Assembly: GCF_002300555.2 (NCBI RefSeq)
Contig: NZ_NTHN02000022.1
Span: 1 to 64,000, forward strand
DNA: 64,000 nt
Origin: Alloyangia mangrovi
GTDB lineage: Bacteria; Pseudomonadota; Alphaproteobacteria; Rhodobacterales; Rhodobacteraceae
Direction: 5' to 3'
Every line of letters starts with the position of its first letter. The first letter of the stretch is position 1. The notes under the pieces are model-generated. The model was not told the DNA's origin, searched no databases, and worked only from the letters and a program-made list of their open reading frames with translations. The position numbers and the translations under genes are program-made. Of this stretch, positions 42,734-54,596 are shown in pieces.

Positions 42734-43735
42734 ATGCGCCTTGCCACCTACAACGTCGAGTGGTTCGACGATCTCTTCAGCAACCGCGGCGAGCTTCTGA
42801 TGGATGATCACTGGTCCGGGCGGCGCGACATCACCCGCGGCGAACAGGCCGAGGCGCTTGGGATGGTCTTCACGGCGATGGACGCCGACGCGGTGATGAT
42901 CATCGAGGCGCCCGACACCGGCACCCGCCGCGACACCCGCCGCGCGCTCCAGAGCTTCGCGCAGGCTTTCCACCTGCGCGCCCGCGAGGTCCTTGTCGGC
43001 TTCGTCAACGAGACGCAGCAGGAAATCGCGCTGCTCTACGATCCTGACAAGATGAGCGTACGCCATGTCCCGGGTGAGGGCCCGCGCGCGCCGCGGTTCG
43101 ACGGCGAGTTCCGCATCGATCTCGACATCGACGCCACCGAGGACCTCGTGGTCTTCTCCAAGCCGCCGCTCGAGGTGGAGCTGACCACCGCTGCGGGCAA
43201 GGTGATCCGGCTGATCGGCGCGCATCTGAAATCCAAGGCGCCGCATGGCGTGCGCGGGCATGACCAGATCATGCGCGCCTCGATCGCCAACCGCCGCAAG
43301 CAACTGGCGCAGGCGATCTGGCTGCGCCGCCGGGTCGACACGCTGCTCGACGAGGGCGAGAGCGTCATCGTGCTTGGCGATCTCAACGACGGTCCGGGGC
43401 TGGACGAATACGAGAGCCTCTTCGGGCGCAGCTCGGTCGAGATCATCCTCGGTAAGGGCGACACCGCGCTCTACGACCCGCATGCGGCGCAGGCACTGCG
43501 CGGCCGCCTCACGCCGCAGCCGAGCACCGCGCGCTTCTACATCGAGCCGGAAAAACGCTACCTGCAGGCGCTGCTCGACTACGTCATGGTCTCGCGCGAT
43601 CTGCGCGCAGCGGCGCGCGAGTGGCGGATCTGGCATCCCTTCGAGGACGCCCATTGCTGGCAGACCCCCGAGCTCTGCAAGGCGCTGCTGACCGCCTCGG
43701 ACCACTTCCCGGTCACGCTGGATCTTGCCGTCTGA
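42734..43735 (+). CDS. Endonuclease/exonuclease/phosphatase family protein
   Basis: A 333-residue protein of the DNase I-like fold. The N-terminal catalytic strand RLATYNVEWFDDLF has the Asn and Glu-type metal ligands, and LGDLNDGPGLDEYE is the catalytic Asp-Asn motif; ASDHFPVTLDL at the end is the conserved SDHxPV motif. No signal peptide. It could act on nucleic acid or phospho-lipids; substrate is not deducible. It is four bases downstream of the DjlA-like gene and probably in one operon. Confidence 0.92.
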   Translation: MRLATYNVEWFDDLFSNRGELLMDDHWSGRRDITRGEQAEALGMVFTAMDADAVMIIEAPDTGTRRDTRRALQSFAQAFHLRAREVLVGFVNETQQEIALLYDPDKMSVRHVPGEGPRAPRFDGEFRIDLDIDATEDLVVFSKPPLEVELTTAAGKVIRLIGAHLKSKAPHGVRGHDQIMRASIANRRKQLAQAIWLRRRVDTLLDEGESVIVLGDLNDGPGLDEYESLFGRSSVEIILGKGDTALYDPHAAQALRGRLTPQPSTARFYIEPEKRYLQALLDYVMVSRDLRAAAREWRIWHPFEDAHCWQTPELCKALLTASDHFPVTLDLAV

Positions 43736-43790
43736 CCGGAGCTTCGGGGTTTCGCTGTCGCGACTCGCACAAGCCGCCTATAGTGCCGCC

Positions 43791-44228
43791 ATGAGCCGGA
43801 TTTTCCCTTTTGCCCTAGCGGCATGCCTCATCGCGGCGCCTCTTGCGCCGCTTGCCACGCCCGCCTTCTCTCAGGCGGCGGACACCCCCGGAGAGAGCGA
43901 GGACACGCTGGACAACGGCCCCGGCCTCATGGAGCGCGGCGCCGACATGTTCCTGCGCGGGCTGCGCGACGAGCTCGACCCGGCGCTGCAGGATCTCAAG
44001 GGGCTGGCCGACCGCATGGGCCCGGCGCTGCAGAGCTTCGTCGACGAGATGGGCCCCGCCATGGCGCAGCTTTCGGAGCAGATCGAGGACTGGACGCTCT
44101 ATGAAGCGCCCGAGATGCTGCCCAACGGCGATATCCTGATCCGCCGCCGCGAGAAACTCGACCCCGAGGCACCCGAGGCGGCGCCGGAGATGCCCGAGGC
44201 CGGGCCCGGCGGCGAGATCGAGCTCTGA
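43791..44228 (+). CDS. Exported acidic protein, unknown function
   Basis: A ~145-residue protein with a signal peptide (IFPFALAACLIAAPLAPL, cleavage after FSQAA or TPAFSQ). The mature part is acidic with a helix LRDELDPALQDLKGLADRMGPALQSFVDEMGPAM, and a strand TLYEAPEMLPNGDILIRRR, ending in PEAPEAAPEMPEAG low-complexity sequence. I recall such proteins in Rhodobacterales next to ppx but know no function. The stop is one base from the stop of ppx, which is convergent. Confidence 0.75.
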   Translation: MSRIFPFALAACLIAAPLAPLATPAFSQAADTPGESEDTLDNGPGLMERGADMFLRGLRDELDPALQDLKGLADRMGPALQSFVDEMGPAMAQLSEQIEDWTLYEAPEMLPNGDILIRRREKLDPEAPEAAPEMPEAGPGGEIEL

Positions 44229-44229
44229 T

Positions 44230-45819
44230 TCACAGCAGCTCGCGCGGGGGCGCGCCGTCAATCTCTAGCACCAGCGCCTTGGCCGAGAGCGCCTTGGCCA
44301 GCGACAGCAGCCGCGCCTCGGCAACCTCTCCGTAGAGCGGCGAGGCGTCCCGGGTCAGGTGTAGTCGCAGGCGGCGGTCGTCGGGTTCCCAGTGGAATTG
44401 CGCGCCGTCCTCGTGGCTGACATCCGACATCCAGAGCATCGAGCCGAAGCGCATCGCCTTGCCGAGGATCTCGGCCTCCTGCGTGCGCTCCTTGTCGAGC
44501 AGCGAGTAGAAATCCTCGAACCGGGTGCCCTCGCGCTTGTTGCGGTAGCGGTGCAGCAGTGCCAGCCCGAGGTAGACCCGTTCGGGATGGTCGAGCCCGC
44601 CCAAGTTGGCGCGGGTGGCATTGTCGAAACAGGTCTCGGCGCGGTAGTCTGGATGCGCACGCCAGCTCACGTCATGCAGCAGGCAGGCCGCCTTGACGAT
44701 GCGCAGGGTGGCCTCCGAGGCGCCCGGAAAGAGCGGCAGCACGAAGCGGAAGAGCTTCTTGCCGAAGCCGGGCAGGCGGGCGTCCTTGGCCTCGGCGAAG
44801 CGGCAGGCCTCGATCAACGGGTCGCGGTCACGCAGCATCTGGGGCATCTGCTCGTAGAGCAGCCCCTCGCGGATGCCGTAGCTGGAGATGGCGATGCCGG
44901 TGGGCTTGAAGACCTTCAGCAGCTCGGCCAGCACCTCGGAGGCATAGGGCACGAGGCTCATCCGCGCCGAGGAGATGCCGCAGGCGCCTCGCAGCGCGTC
45001 AAGATCGGCGTCCTCGATGAACCTCAGCGTCTCCTCGGCCGACTCGACGGTCATCCGGTACTCGTGCAGCACGTGAAGCGGGTAACCGAGCCGCTCCATG
45101 TCGATGCGGGCGATGGCGCGCCACGACCCGCCGACGAGGAACAGCGGCGCGGGCTCGGTGCCCATGCGCTCGGCGAGCCCAGCGATCGCCTTGGCGATGT
45201 ATTTCTCGCGCGCCTTCTTGCCGCCCTCCATGTCCTTGAACTTCAGGGGTCCGAGCTCCGAGGTGGCGCGCTTGCCGATCTGCCCGCCGCGAATCTCGGC
45301 GAGCTCCATCGACGAGCCGCCGATGTCGCTGACCAGCCCGTTGGCGCCCGGCCAGCCGAGCAGCACGCCCTGCGCCGAGAGCCGCGCCTCCTCGTCACCG
45401 TCGATCACCCAGATCTTCAGCCCGGTCGCCTGCTCGATCTCGGCGCGGAAGGCGGGGCCGTCTTCGGCCTCGCGCATGGCGGCGGTGGCGACGGCGGTGA
45501 GCGGCGGCAGGTCCATGCCCCGCGCCAGCGTCTGGAAACGCTGCAGCGCCGCAAGCGCCCGCGCCTTGCCCTCGGGGTTCAGCCGGCCGGTCTCGGACAT
45601 GCCGGCGCCGAGGCCGCACATGATCTTTTCATTGTAGAAATAGGCGGGACTGCGCGCCGCGCCGTCGAAGACGACGAGACGGACGGAGTTGGAGCCGATG
45701 TCCACCACGCCGACTTTCGACAGGCGCCGCGCGCGGGGATCGTCGAAGAGCGGCCGCCCGAAAAGCCCTGCATCGCCCTGGCTGGAGTCGCCGTTACCGT
45801 CCATCTGCTCCTCCGGCAT
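44230..45819 (-). CDS. ppx: Exopolyphosphatase
   Basis: Ppx/GppA family enzyme that degrades polyphosphate from the end (or pppGpp). The actin-like ATPase fold shows VGVVDIGSNSVRLVVFDG, VATAAMREAEDG, and DIGGSSMELAEI. A C-terminal HD-type helical domain is present (LLHDVSW, HPERVYLGLALLHRY). Two starts are possible: ATG at 45819 with GGGAGGGG upstream, used here (529 residues), or ATG at 45804 with GGAGGAG. It follows ppk on the same strand; a terminator and repeat B lie between, so it may have its own promoter. Confidence 0.95.
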   Translation of the reverse strand: MPEEQMDGNGDSSQGDAGLFGRPLFDDPRARRLSKVGVVDIGSNSVRLVVFDGAARSPAYFYNEKIMCGLGAGMSETGRLNPEGKARALAALQRFQTLARGMDLPPLTAVATAAMREAEDGPAFRAEIEQATGLKIWVIDGDEEARLSAQGVLLGWPGANGLVSDIGGSSMELAEIRGGQIGKRATSELGPLKFKDMEGGKKAREKYIAKAIAGLAERMGTEPAPLFLVGGSWRAIARIDMERLGYPLHVLHEYRMTVESAEETLRFIEDADLDALRGACGISSARMSLVPYASEVLAELLKVFKPTGIAISSYGIREGLLYEQMPQMLRDRDPLIEACRFAEAKDARLPGFGKKLFRFVLPLFPGASEATLRIVKAACLLHDVSWRAHPDYRAETCFDNATRANLGGLDHPERVYLGLALLHRYRNKREGTRFEDFYSLLDKERTQEAEILGKAMRFGSMLWMSDVSHEDGAQFHWEPDDRRLRLHLTRDASPLYGEVAEARLLSLAKALSAKALVLEIDGAPPRELL

Positions 45820-45902
45820 TGGTCTCGCCCCTCCCTCTAGCATGGAGAGCCCATGGCGCAAAAGAGGTTAGGGCGCACCTCGTGCGGGGCAAGCGATGGA
45901 TC

Positions 45903-45965
45903 GGGGGCTCTGCCCCCGCGGCACCTGCGTGCCGCTCTCCCGGGATAGTCTCGCCTAGAAGAAAG
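45903..45965 (-). repeat. Dispersed intergenic repeat, copy B
   Basis: Minus-strand order: CTTTCTTCTAGG, then ACTATCCCGGG, a 7-bp hairpin (GCGGCAC with GTGCCGC), and GGGGGCAGAGCCCCC. It lies between ppk and ppx. Confidence 0.82.
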
Positions 45966-45980
45966 GGGGCCGAAGCCCCC
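45961..45980 (-). terminator. Terminator of ppk
   Basis: GGGGGC, TTCG loop, GCCCCC, then TTTCTT on the minus strand. It lies 28 bases after the ppk stop and abuts repeat copy B. Confidence 0.85.
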
Positions 45981-46008
45981 TCTCGCCAGCGCGCGCCCGG
46001 CAAGGCCG

Positions 46009-48183
<2,175 letters not shown>

Positions 48184-48263
48184 GGGGGGCATATGCGTCA
48201 CGAATTGCAACAGCTTGATGAAAGGGCAAGGATGACCGACCGGCGCGGGCGGCGCAAGCTCCT

Positions 48264-48944
48264 CTAGCCTCGGCCCGCGAGCGAGAGCAAGACGTCGCGC
48301 GCCAACGCCCGGGTGATGCCCCTGGCGCGGCCGAGCGCGCGGGCATCGAGCTCGGCGGCGACGCGCTGCGCCATGGCGAAGCTGCGCGGCATCTGGCGCA
48401 GCAGGTAGGGGATCACGTCGGGTGCCGGGATGCAGTGGCGGTCGGCCAGCAGCTTGGCCAGCACCGCCGCCAGCAGCGCGTCGTCGGGCTCGCGCAGGGT
48501 GGCGGTCTGGGTGGCCTCCATGCGCGACTTCAGATCCGGCAGCACCAGCGGCCAGTGCCGCGGCGCGGTCTCGGCGCTCAGCAGCAGCGGCTGGCCCTGC
48601 GCCAGCACGAGGTTGTGCAGGTGGAAAAGCGCCTCCTCGGCGGGGCGGTCCCCGGCGATCCGCGGCACGTTCTCGATGCAGATCGGGGCGGCGGCAAGCT
48701 CCGGGATCGGCAGGCCGGGCAGGGCGGCGGCGGGCAGGATGGTCGCGCCGCTCTCGGCGGCCCAGACATGCGCGAGATGGGTCTTGCCCGAGCCCGCGGG
48801 GCCGACCAGCAGCAGCTTGCCGGCGGGCCAGCTCTGCCAGCCGTCGAGCATAGCCACGGCGAGGCTGTTGGAGGACGAGACAAAATAGTCCTCGCGCCCC
48901 AGCGCCGCGCGGACCGGCAGGGGCAGGGCAAGCTGCCGGGCCAT
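48264..48944 (-). CDS. hdaA: DnaA-related protein HdaA (replication inactivation)
   Basis: A ~226-residue AAA+ domain protein of the Hda/DnaA family without a DNA-binding domain. The Walker A motif is [11 protein letters not shown], with ENVPRIAGD in the Walker B position. In Caulobacter the homologue promotes DnaA-ATP hydrolysis with the sliding clamp; the N-terminal ARQLALPLP resembles the clamp-binding motif (QLxLPL), which supports that role. The ATG at 48944 is preferred; a GTG two codons earlier overlaps the perM stop. The neighbours perM upstream and ppk downstream are the usual Rhodobacterales context. Confidence 0.93.
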   Translation of the reverse strand: MARQLALPLPVRAALGREDYFVSSSNSLAVAMLDGWQSWPAGKLLLVGPAGSGKTHLAHVWAAESGATILPAAALPGLPIPELAAAPICIENVPRIAGDRPAEEALFHLHNLVLAQGQPLLLSAETAPRHWPLVLPDLKSRMEATQTATLREPDDALLAAVLAKLLADRHCIPAPDVIPYLLRQMPRSFAMAQRVAAELDARALGRARGITRALARDVLLSLAGRG

Positions 48945-48946
48945 GA

Positions 48947-50047
48947 TCACCGGGCCTCGGGGTCTGTCGCCCTGCGGCCTTCATGGTAGCTGTCGACCTC
49001 GAGCCCGCGATAGAGCCGGCTCTGCTTGTACTGGTCGATCACGAAACGCATGATCACCCCCAGCGCGGCGGCGAGCGGCACGGCCACCAGCATGCCGACG
49101 AAGCCGAAGAGCGTGCCGAAGACCGAGAGCGCGAAGATCAGCCAGACCGGGTGCAGGCCGATCGAGCTGCCGACCAGTTTCGGCGTCAGGAAATTGCCCT
49201 CGAGGAACTGGCCGAGGAAGAAAATGCCCGCCACCGCGGCGATCCAGTACCATTCGCCCCAGAACTGGAAGAGCGCGAGCCCGATGGCCAGCGCGCCGCC
49301 GATGATCGCGCCGACATAGGGGATGAAGGTCAGCAGACCGGCGATGACCCCGACCACCAGCCCGAAGTTCAGCCCGACCAGCGCCAGCGCGATGGCGTAG
49401 TAGCAGCCGAGGATCAGGCAGACCGAGCCCATGCCGCGCACGAAGCCGGCGAGCGTGGCGTCGATCTCTCGGGCGAGCTGGCGCACCACCGGCGCGTGGT
49501 CGCGCGGCAGCAGCTCGTCGATGCGCGCCACCATGCGGTCCCAGTCGAGCAGCAGGTAGACCGCCACCACGGGCACGATGACGAAGAGCATCAGGATGTT
49601 GATCACCGACATCGCCGAGCTGAGCGCGGTGTTCAGCAACTCGGCGCCACGTTCCTTTACCGTCTCGCCGATCGACGAGAGCGCCTCGCGCATCGGGCTG
49701 CCCTCGACCACCAGCGAGGGGAAATGCGTGCCGAGGAAATCGCGCAGGTCGCGGAAAAGCTGCGGCGCGGTCTCGATCAGGTCGGCCGCCTGCCGCACCA
49801 GCGTCGGGATCACGGCAAGGGCGAGGATGATGAAGATCAGCATCGCGCAGAGGGTGATCACCAAGGTCGCCATGGCGCGGCTCAGCCCCATGCGTTCCAG
49901 CCTGTCGGCGACGGGGTCGAGGAAATAGGCGATTGCCCCGCCCAGGATGAACGGCAGCAGCACGTTGCCGAGGTACCAGAGCACCACGGCAAAGACGATG
50001 GCGGCCACGCCCCAGTACTTCATCTGATCGCGCACGGGCAGCGCCAT
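48947..50047 (-). CDS. AI-2E family transporter (PerM-like)
   Basis: Inner-membrane protein of ~366 residues with about eight hydrophobic segments. It shows the family layout: two N-terminal helices with [19 protein letters not shown], a periplasmic/cytosolic middle, and the C-terminal [38 protein letters not shown]. Members export various compounds (AI-2 in one case, Na+/H+ in others); function here is unknown. The ATG follows AAGGA. hdaA starts three bases after its stop or overlaps it. Confidence 0.93.
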   Translation of the reverse strand: MALPVRDQMKYWGVAAIVFAVVLWYLGNVLLPFILGGAIAYFLDPVADRLERMGLSRAMATLVITLCAMLIFIILALAVIPTLVRQAADLIETAPQLFRDLRDFLGTHFPSLVVEGSPMREALSSIGETVKERGAELLNTALSSAMSVINILMLFVIVPVVAVYLLLDWDRMVARIDELLPRDHAPVVRQLAREIDATLAGFVRGMGSVCLILGCYYAIALALVGLNFGLVVGVIAGLLTFIPYVGAIIGGALAIGLALFQFWGEWYWIAAVAGIFFLGQFLEGNFLTPKLVGSSIGLHPVWLIFALSVFGTLFGFVGMLVAVPLAAALGVIMRFVIDQYKQSRLYRGLEVDSYHEGRRATDPEAR

Positions 50048-50079
50048 GGGAATCCTTTCCTTGCGGTCTGTCCTTGATC

Positions 50080-50100
50080 GCCGCTCCGCGGCTTTTTTTT
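50080..50100 (+). terminator. Orphan intrinsic terminator in the perM-proS gap
   Basis: GCCGC, TCC, GCGGC followed by eight T on the plus strand. No plus-strand gene lies nearby upstream (the nearest ends at 44228), so it would stop antisense or unknown transcription rather than a coding transcript. Confidence 0.7.
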
Positions 50101-50331
50101 CAAGTCCGAGAGCCTGTTGCGACGCGTCCAGCCGGGAGTGACGCCCGCCACCGGTGCAAAGCCGCCGGTGCCGCAGGGCGGGGGGCGGATCTCGGCGCGG
50201 GCCCGGGCGCGTGATGCGTGCGCCGTTTCGTCCGGTGGGCGGCTCAGGGCCCCTGTCAGCCGTGCAGGGCACTTGCTCTTGGCGCGGCCTTCGCCTAACC
50301 CGGGCGAAACGCCAATTTCCGGGAGGCCCGC

Positions 50332-51678
50332 ATGCGTCTGAGCCGTTATTTCCTGCCCGTTCTGAAAGAAACGCCCTCCGAGGCGCAGATCGTGTCGCAC
50401 CGCTACATGCTGCGCGCCGGCATGATCAAGCAATCGAGCGCCGGCATCTATTCCTGGCTGCCGCTCGGCTTCAAGGTGCTGCGCAAGATCGAGGATATCA
50501 TCCACGAGGAGCAGAAGCGCGCGGGGCATATCCCGATGCTGATGCCGACCATCCAGTCGGCGGACCTCTGGCGCGAGTCCGGGCGCTACGACGATTACGG
50601 CGAAGAGATGCTGCGCATCCGTGACCGGCATGATCGCGACATGCTGTTCACCCCCACCGCCGAAGAGCTGATCACCGACATCTTCCGCAGCCACGTCGGC
50701 AGCTACAAGGACCTGCCGCTGACGCTCTACCAGATCCAGTGGAAGTTCCGCGACGAGATCCGCCCGCGCTTCGGCGTGATGCGCGGCCGCGAGTTCTACA
50801 TGAAGGACGGCTACAACTTCGACCTGACCAAGGAAGACGCGCTGCACGCCTACAACCGCCACCTCGTCAGCTACCTGCGCACCTACGAGCGCATGGGCCT
50901 GCAGGCGATCCCGATGCGCGCCGACAGCGGCCCGATCGGCGGCGACGACACCCACGAGTTCCTTGTGCTGGCCGAGACCGGCGAATCCGAGGTCTTCTAC
51001 GACAGCCAGATCACCGAGCTGAAGTTCGGCGACCGGCAGATCGACTACGACTCGGTCGAGCAGTGCCAGGCCGTGCTCGAGGAGTTCACCTCGCGCTACG
51101 CCCGCACCGACGAGACCCACGACGAGGCGATCTTCGCCGAGGTCCCCGAGGAGCGCCGCCGCACCGCGCGCGGCATCGAGGTCGGCCAGATCTTCTACTT
51201 CGGCACCAAGTACTCCGAGCCGATGGGCGCCACCGTTGTCGACAAGGACGGCAACCGGGTGCCGGTGCACATGGGCTCGCACGGCATCGGCGTGTCTCGC
51301 CTGCTGGGCGCGATCATCGAGGCCAGCCACGACGACAAGGGCATCATCTGGCCCGAGGGCGTCACCCCCTTCCACTGCGGCATCGTCAACCTCAAGCAGG
51401 GCGACGCCGAGGCGGACGCGGCCTGTGACGCGATCTACGCCTCGCTCACCGCGCTGGGGCTGGAGCCGCTCTACGACGACACCAACGAGCGCGCCGGCGG
51501 CAAGTTCGCCACCATGGACCTCATCGGCCTGCCGTGGCGGATCACCGTCGGCCCGCGAGGGCTGAAGAACGGCGTGGTCGAGTTGACCTCGCGCCGCACC
51601 GGCGAGAGCGAGGAGCTGCCTCCCGAGGCGGCGGTCGAGCGCATCGCGCAAATCTACGGCGTGGTCGCGAAGGGCTGA
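50332..51678 (+). CDS. proS: Prolyl-tRNA synthetase
   Basis: Class II aminoacyl-tRNA synthetase; charges tRNA(Pro). The 448-residue size is the short alphaproteobacterial form without the editing INS domain. Motif 1 is in [20 protein letters not shown], motif 2 in [26 protein letters not shown], motif 3 in [16 protein letters not shown], with a C-terminal anticodon-binding domain. GGGAGG lies upstream of the ATG. It follows a GC-rich gap (50048-50331) with the orphan terminator and no other gene. Confidence 0.98.
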   Translation: MRLSRYFLPVLKETPSEAQIVSHRYMLRAGMIKQSSAGIYSWLPLGFKVLRKIEDIIHEEQKRAGHIPMLMPTIQSADLWRESGRYDDYGEEMLRIRDRHDRDMLFTPTAEELITDIFRSHVGSYKDLPLTLYQIQWKFRDEIRPRFGVMRGREFYMKDGYNFDLTKEDALHAYNRHLVSYLRTYERMGLQAIPMRADSGPIGGDDTHEFLVLAETGESEVFYDSQITELKFGDRQIDYDSVEQCQAVLEEFTSRYARTDETHDEAIFAEVPEERRRTARGIEVGQIFYFGTKYSEPMGATVVDKDGNRVPVHMGSHGIGVSRLLGAIIEASHDDKGIIWPEGVTPFHCGIVNLKQGDAEADAACDAIYASLTALGLEPLYDDTNERAGGKFATMDLIGLPWRITVGPRGLKNGVVELTSRRTGESEELPPEAAVERIAQIYGVVAKG

Positions 51679-51687
51679 CCCGGACGA

Positions 51688-51753
51688 GGGGGCGCTGCCC
51701 CCTCTTCGCCTTCGGCGAAATCACCCCCGGGATATTTTTCCCTAGAAGAAAGG
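51688..51753 (-). repeat. Dispersed intergenic repeat, copy C
   Basis: Minus-strand order: CTTTCTTCTAGG, AAATATCCCGGGGG, a small TTCGCC/GGCGAA hairpin, and GGGGGCAGCGCCCCC. It lies between proS and queG; on the minus strand a GC-rich imperfect stem (51752-51781) stands before it. Confidence 0.85.
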
Positions 51754-51880
51754 GCCGGTCCCGGGGTTCCGGGGCCGGCCCTGTCGCATCTCGCGCGGCG
51801 TCCACCCGGACAGAGGCGCGAAAGTCATTGACTGGGCCGCTTCCCGTTCCGATGTCTGGGGTCCAGAGGAAAGGGGTCTC

Positions 51881-52951
51881 ATGAACGATCTGAAGGCACG
51901 GCTGGTGGACGAGGCGGCGGAGGTGGGCTTTGCGGCCTGCCGCATCTGCCGCCCCGGCGACGTGCCGCAGGTGGCGGAACGGCTGGCGGCCTTTCTCGAG
52001 GCCGGGTACCACGGGCAGATGGGCTGGATGGCCGAGCGCACCCATTGGCGCGGCAACCCGGCTGCGCTCTGGCCCGAGGCGCGCTCGGTGATCATGCTGG
52101 CCGAGAACTACGGCCCCGAGCAAGACCCCCGCACGGTGCTGGCGCAACGGGAGCGGGCGGCGATCTCGGTCTACGCGCAGAACCGCGACTACCACGACGT
52201 GGTGAAGAAGAAGCTGAAGCGCCTCGGGCGCTGGCTGATCGATGCCGCCAGCCGCGAGGCGGGGTCCGAGGCGCCGCAGATCAAGGTCTTCGTCGACACC
52301 GCGCCGGTGATGGAGAAACCGCTGGGACAGGCGGCGGGGCTGGGCTGGCAGGGCAAGCACACCAATCTTGTCAGCCGCGAGCTGGGCTCGTGGTTCTTCC
52401 TCGGGGCGATTTTCACCACGCTTGAGTTGCCGGTGGACGGGGGCGAGCGCGACCATTGCGGCTCCTGCCGGGCCTGTCTCGATGCCTGTCCGACGGCGGC
52501 TTTCCCGGCGCCCTACCGACTCGATGCGCGGCGTTGCATCTCCTATCTCACCATCGAGCACGACGGCCCTGTCGACACGGACCTGCGGGGCCTGCTCGGC
52601 AACCGCATCTACGGCTGCGACGATTGCCTTGCGGCCTGTCCCTGGAACAAGTTCGCCGAGGTCGCGTCGGAGGTGAAATACCACGCCCGAGAGGACCTGC
52701 TGTCGCCGCCGCTGGCCGAGCTGGCGGGGCTGGACGATGCGGGCTTCCGGGCGCGCTTCTCGGGATCTCCGATCAAGCGCATCGGGCGGAACCGCTTCGT
52801 GCGCAATGTGCTCTATGCCATCGGCAACTCGGGACGGGTGGAGTTGCGGGGCGTGGCGCAGGGGCTGTGCGGAGATGCCGACGAGACGGTATGCGACGCG
52901 GCGCGCTGGGCGGTGGCGCAGTTGGCGGACGCCGGGGGAGCTGGCGGGTGA
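51881..52951 (+). CDS. queG: Epoxyqueuosine reductase
   Basis: Cobalamin and iron-sulfur enzyme that reduces epoxyqueuosine to queuosine in tRNA, last step of queuosine synthesis. The 356 residues show DUF1730 N-terminal sequence ([15 protein letters not shown]) and two 4Fe-4S clusters: [12 protein letters not shown] and [33 protein letters not shown] is highly conserved in QueG. A HEAT-like end follows. GAAAGGGG precedes the ATG. It is followed by a long hairpin and a non-coding stretch. Confidence 0.95.
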   Translation: MNDLKARLVDEAAEVGFAACRICRPGDVPQVAERLAAFLEAGYHGQMGWMAERTHWRGNPAALWPEARSVIMLAENYGPEQDPRTVLAQRERAAISVYAQNRDYHDVVKKKLKRLGRWLIDAASREAGSEAPQIKVFVDTAPVMEKPLGQAAGLGWQGKHTNLVSRELGSWFFLGAIFTTLELPVDGGERDHCGSCRACLDACPTAAFPAPYRLDARRCISYLTIEHDGPVDTDLRGLLGNRIYGCDDCLAACPWNKFAEVASEVKYHAREDLLSPPLAELAGLDDAGFRARFSGSPIKRIGRNRFVRNVLYAIGNSGRVELRGVAQGLCGDADETVCDAARWAVAQLADAGGAGG

Positions 52952-53289
52952 GGATTTGCCGTCCCCGCGGGGACACGAGAAAAAGCGTCGGTGCCGAGGG
53001 ATGGCACCGACGCCCACGAGGGTTCCTGGGATCCAGGAGGTTCTGACAGGAGTACGTGCCTCCTGCTGCAAAGATGGGCGGGGCTGGGGTGTCCTGCAAG
53101 GAAAATCACGCGAACGGGAACGGGGGTGTTCGCCATGTGCGTGTGCCGTGATCAGCACCGCGTCTCACGCGTGCAATGGGGCTCCGCTACGGGAGCTTGC
53201 CACGTGCAAACGCCCCCTGCGCTGGAGAACGCAGGGGGCTTCCGGAGCCACGAGGCAAGCCCCGGACCGCACCGGCTGGGCGCGGATGG
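52952..53289. other. Intergenic region with two GC hairpins
   Basis: This 338-base region between the convergent queG and the secreted-protein gene has two strong stems: 52985-53013 (arm GCGTCGGTGCC, 11 bp) probably ending queG, and 53212-53239 (arm GCCCCCTGCG, 10 bp) probably ending the minus-strand gene. Between them (53014-53211) I see no gene. Confidence 0.7.
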
Positions 53290-53832
53290 TCAGCCGCGGT
53301 CGTCGACCAGCAGCTCGATATGGTCCTGCGCGGCGTAGACGCCGATGACGTCGTCGGGTGCGAAGCCCTGCTGGTCCAGTTCTGCCGTCAGCTCGTCATT
53401 GTCCGACAGCAGACCGCGCAGCGCGTCGAGTTCCGGGGCGGCGGCCTTCAGCGCGTCATCGAGGGCCTCGGCGCTTTCGTTGGCCTGCCCTTTCAGCGTG
53501 CTGAGGGGCAGGATCTCGACCTTCGAGGCTTCGACCACGGTTTCCGGGTCGGCCATGGAGAGATCGGCATTGCGCAGCGAGGAGATCGCCTGCCCGTAGC
53601 TTTGCGGCACCTCGGCGCGCAGCGCTTCGGCGGTCTGGGGCGAGACAGGCGCGGTGTCGGTCATGCCCGATCCGGCGGCGCCGGTGCTCTGGGTCATCTC
53701 CGAGCTTTCGAGCGGCGCCTGGTCCTGTGTCGCGGGATCCGCGGCAAGCGAGGTCTGAGCATGGGCCGCGGCGGAGAGCGAGGCGGCGGTGAGAACGGCA
53801 AGGCCGAGTCTGGTGGTGGAACGGAGGGTCAT
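53290..53832 (-). CDS. Secreted protein of unknown function
   Basis: A ~180-residue exported protein. The ATG at 53832 follows GGAGA by seven bases and starts a signal peptide (LGLAVLTAASLSAAAHA, cleavage before QTS). The mature part begins with ~55 low-complexity residues, then a helical domain with PQSYGQAISSLRNADLS and LDALRGLLSDNDELTAELDQQGFAPDDVIGVYA. No family recognised. It is divergent from msrB, with 314 bases between. Confidence 0.75.
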   Translation of the reverse strand: MTLRSTTRLGLAVLTAASLSAAAHAQTSLAADPATQDQAPLESSEMTQSTGAAGSGMTDTAPVSPQTAEALRAEVPQSYGQAISSLRNADLSMADPETVVEASKVEILPLSTLKGQANESAEALDDALKAAAPELDALRGLLSDNDELTAELDQQGFAPDDVIGVYAAQDHIELLVDDRG

Positions 53833-54146
53833 ATCGGGTCTCCCTAGCATCCTTGGTCGGTGGCTCCGGAGCGCATCGTTGCGCCGGTCATGGAGCTAAT
53901 GCGCAGGAGCGGTCTTCGGATCCCACTGTCGCCGCAAGGTGACGGCCGCGTGAGAAAACGGCATGGTCTTGCCGGAAAGGGCCCCTGTGGGGTGGCGGGA
54001 CACCGCCGGTTCCCACGGCTTGCGCGTCTCGGCGGCGGGGCGCCTCGGATGGACATGCACGCAGCGGCGGGGCGCCTGCGAAGGGGCCTTTGCTTTGCCG
54101 TCGCGGGACCCCATCTTAGGGCCAAGACCAAAGACCGGAGGATTCC
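53833..54146. other. Divergent intergenic region before msrB
   Basis: This 314-base stretch holds the two outward promoters. The msrB ribosome site GGAGGA lies just before the ATG at 54147. Several short GC palindromes occur (such as CCGCAAGGTGACGG near 53935), but nothing I can assign with confidence. Confidence 0.45.
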
Positions 54147-54596
54147 ATGGCGACATATGAACGCAATCCCGACGTGATCGCGGCACTCGATGCCGAGCAG
54201 TACCGCGTGACGCAGGAGAACGGCACCGAGCGGCCGGGCACCGGCAAGTATCTCGACAACAAGGCGCCCGGCATCTACGTCGACATCGTCTCGGGCGAGC
54301 CGTTGTTTGCCTCGTCCGACAAGTACGAGAGCGGCTGCGGCTGGCCGAGCTTCACCAAGCCCATCGAGCCGGCCCATGTCGCCGAGCTGCGTGACACCAC
54401 CCACGGGATGATCCGCACCGAGGTGCGTTCGACCCATGGCGACTCGCACCTCGGGCACGTCTTCCCCGACGGGCCGGTGGACCGTGGCGGGCTGCGCTAC
54501 TGCATCAACTCCGCCTCGCTGCGCTTCGTACCGCGCGAGGATATGGAGGCCGAGGGCTACGGCGCCTACCTTGATCAAGTGGAGGACGTGGCATGA
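54147..54596 (+). CDS. msrB: Peptide-methionine (R)-S-oxide reductase
   Basis: Repairs the R form of methionine sulfoxide in proteins. The 149 residues contain [28 protein letters not shown] and the catalytic Cys in RYCINSASL near residue 119. The structural zinc CxxC pairs of some MsrB proteins are absent, so this is a zinc-free form. The stop overlaps the msrA start (ATGA), giving a coupled repair pair. No signal peptide, so cytoplasmic. Confidence 0.97.
   Translation: MATYERNPDVIAALDAEQYRVTQENGTERPGTGKYLDNKAPGIYVDIVSGEPLFASSDKYESGCGWPSFTKPIEPAHVAELRDTTHGMIRTEVRSTHGDSHLGHVFPDGPVDRGGLRYCINSASLRFVPREDMEAEGYGAYLDQVEDVA

Noticed and set aside
53014..53211. Possible small genes between queG and the secreted-protein gene
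   Set aside because: Open frames here have no ribosome site or coding bias and overlap terminator-like stems.
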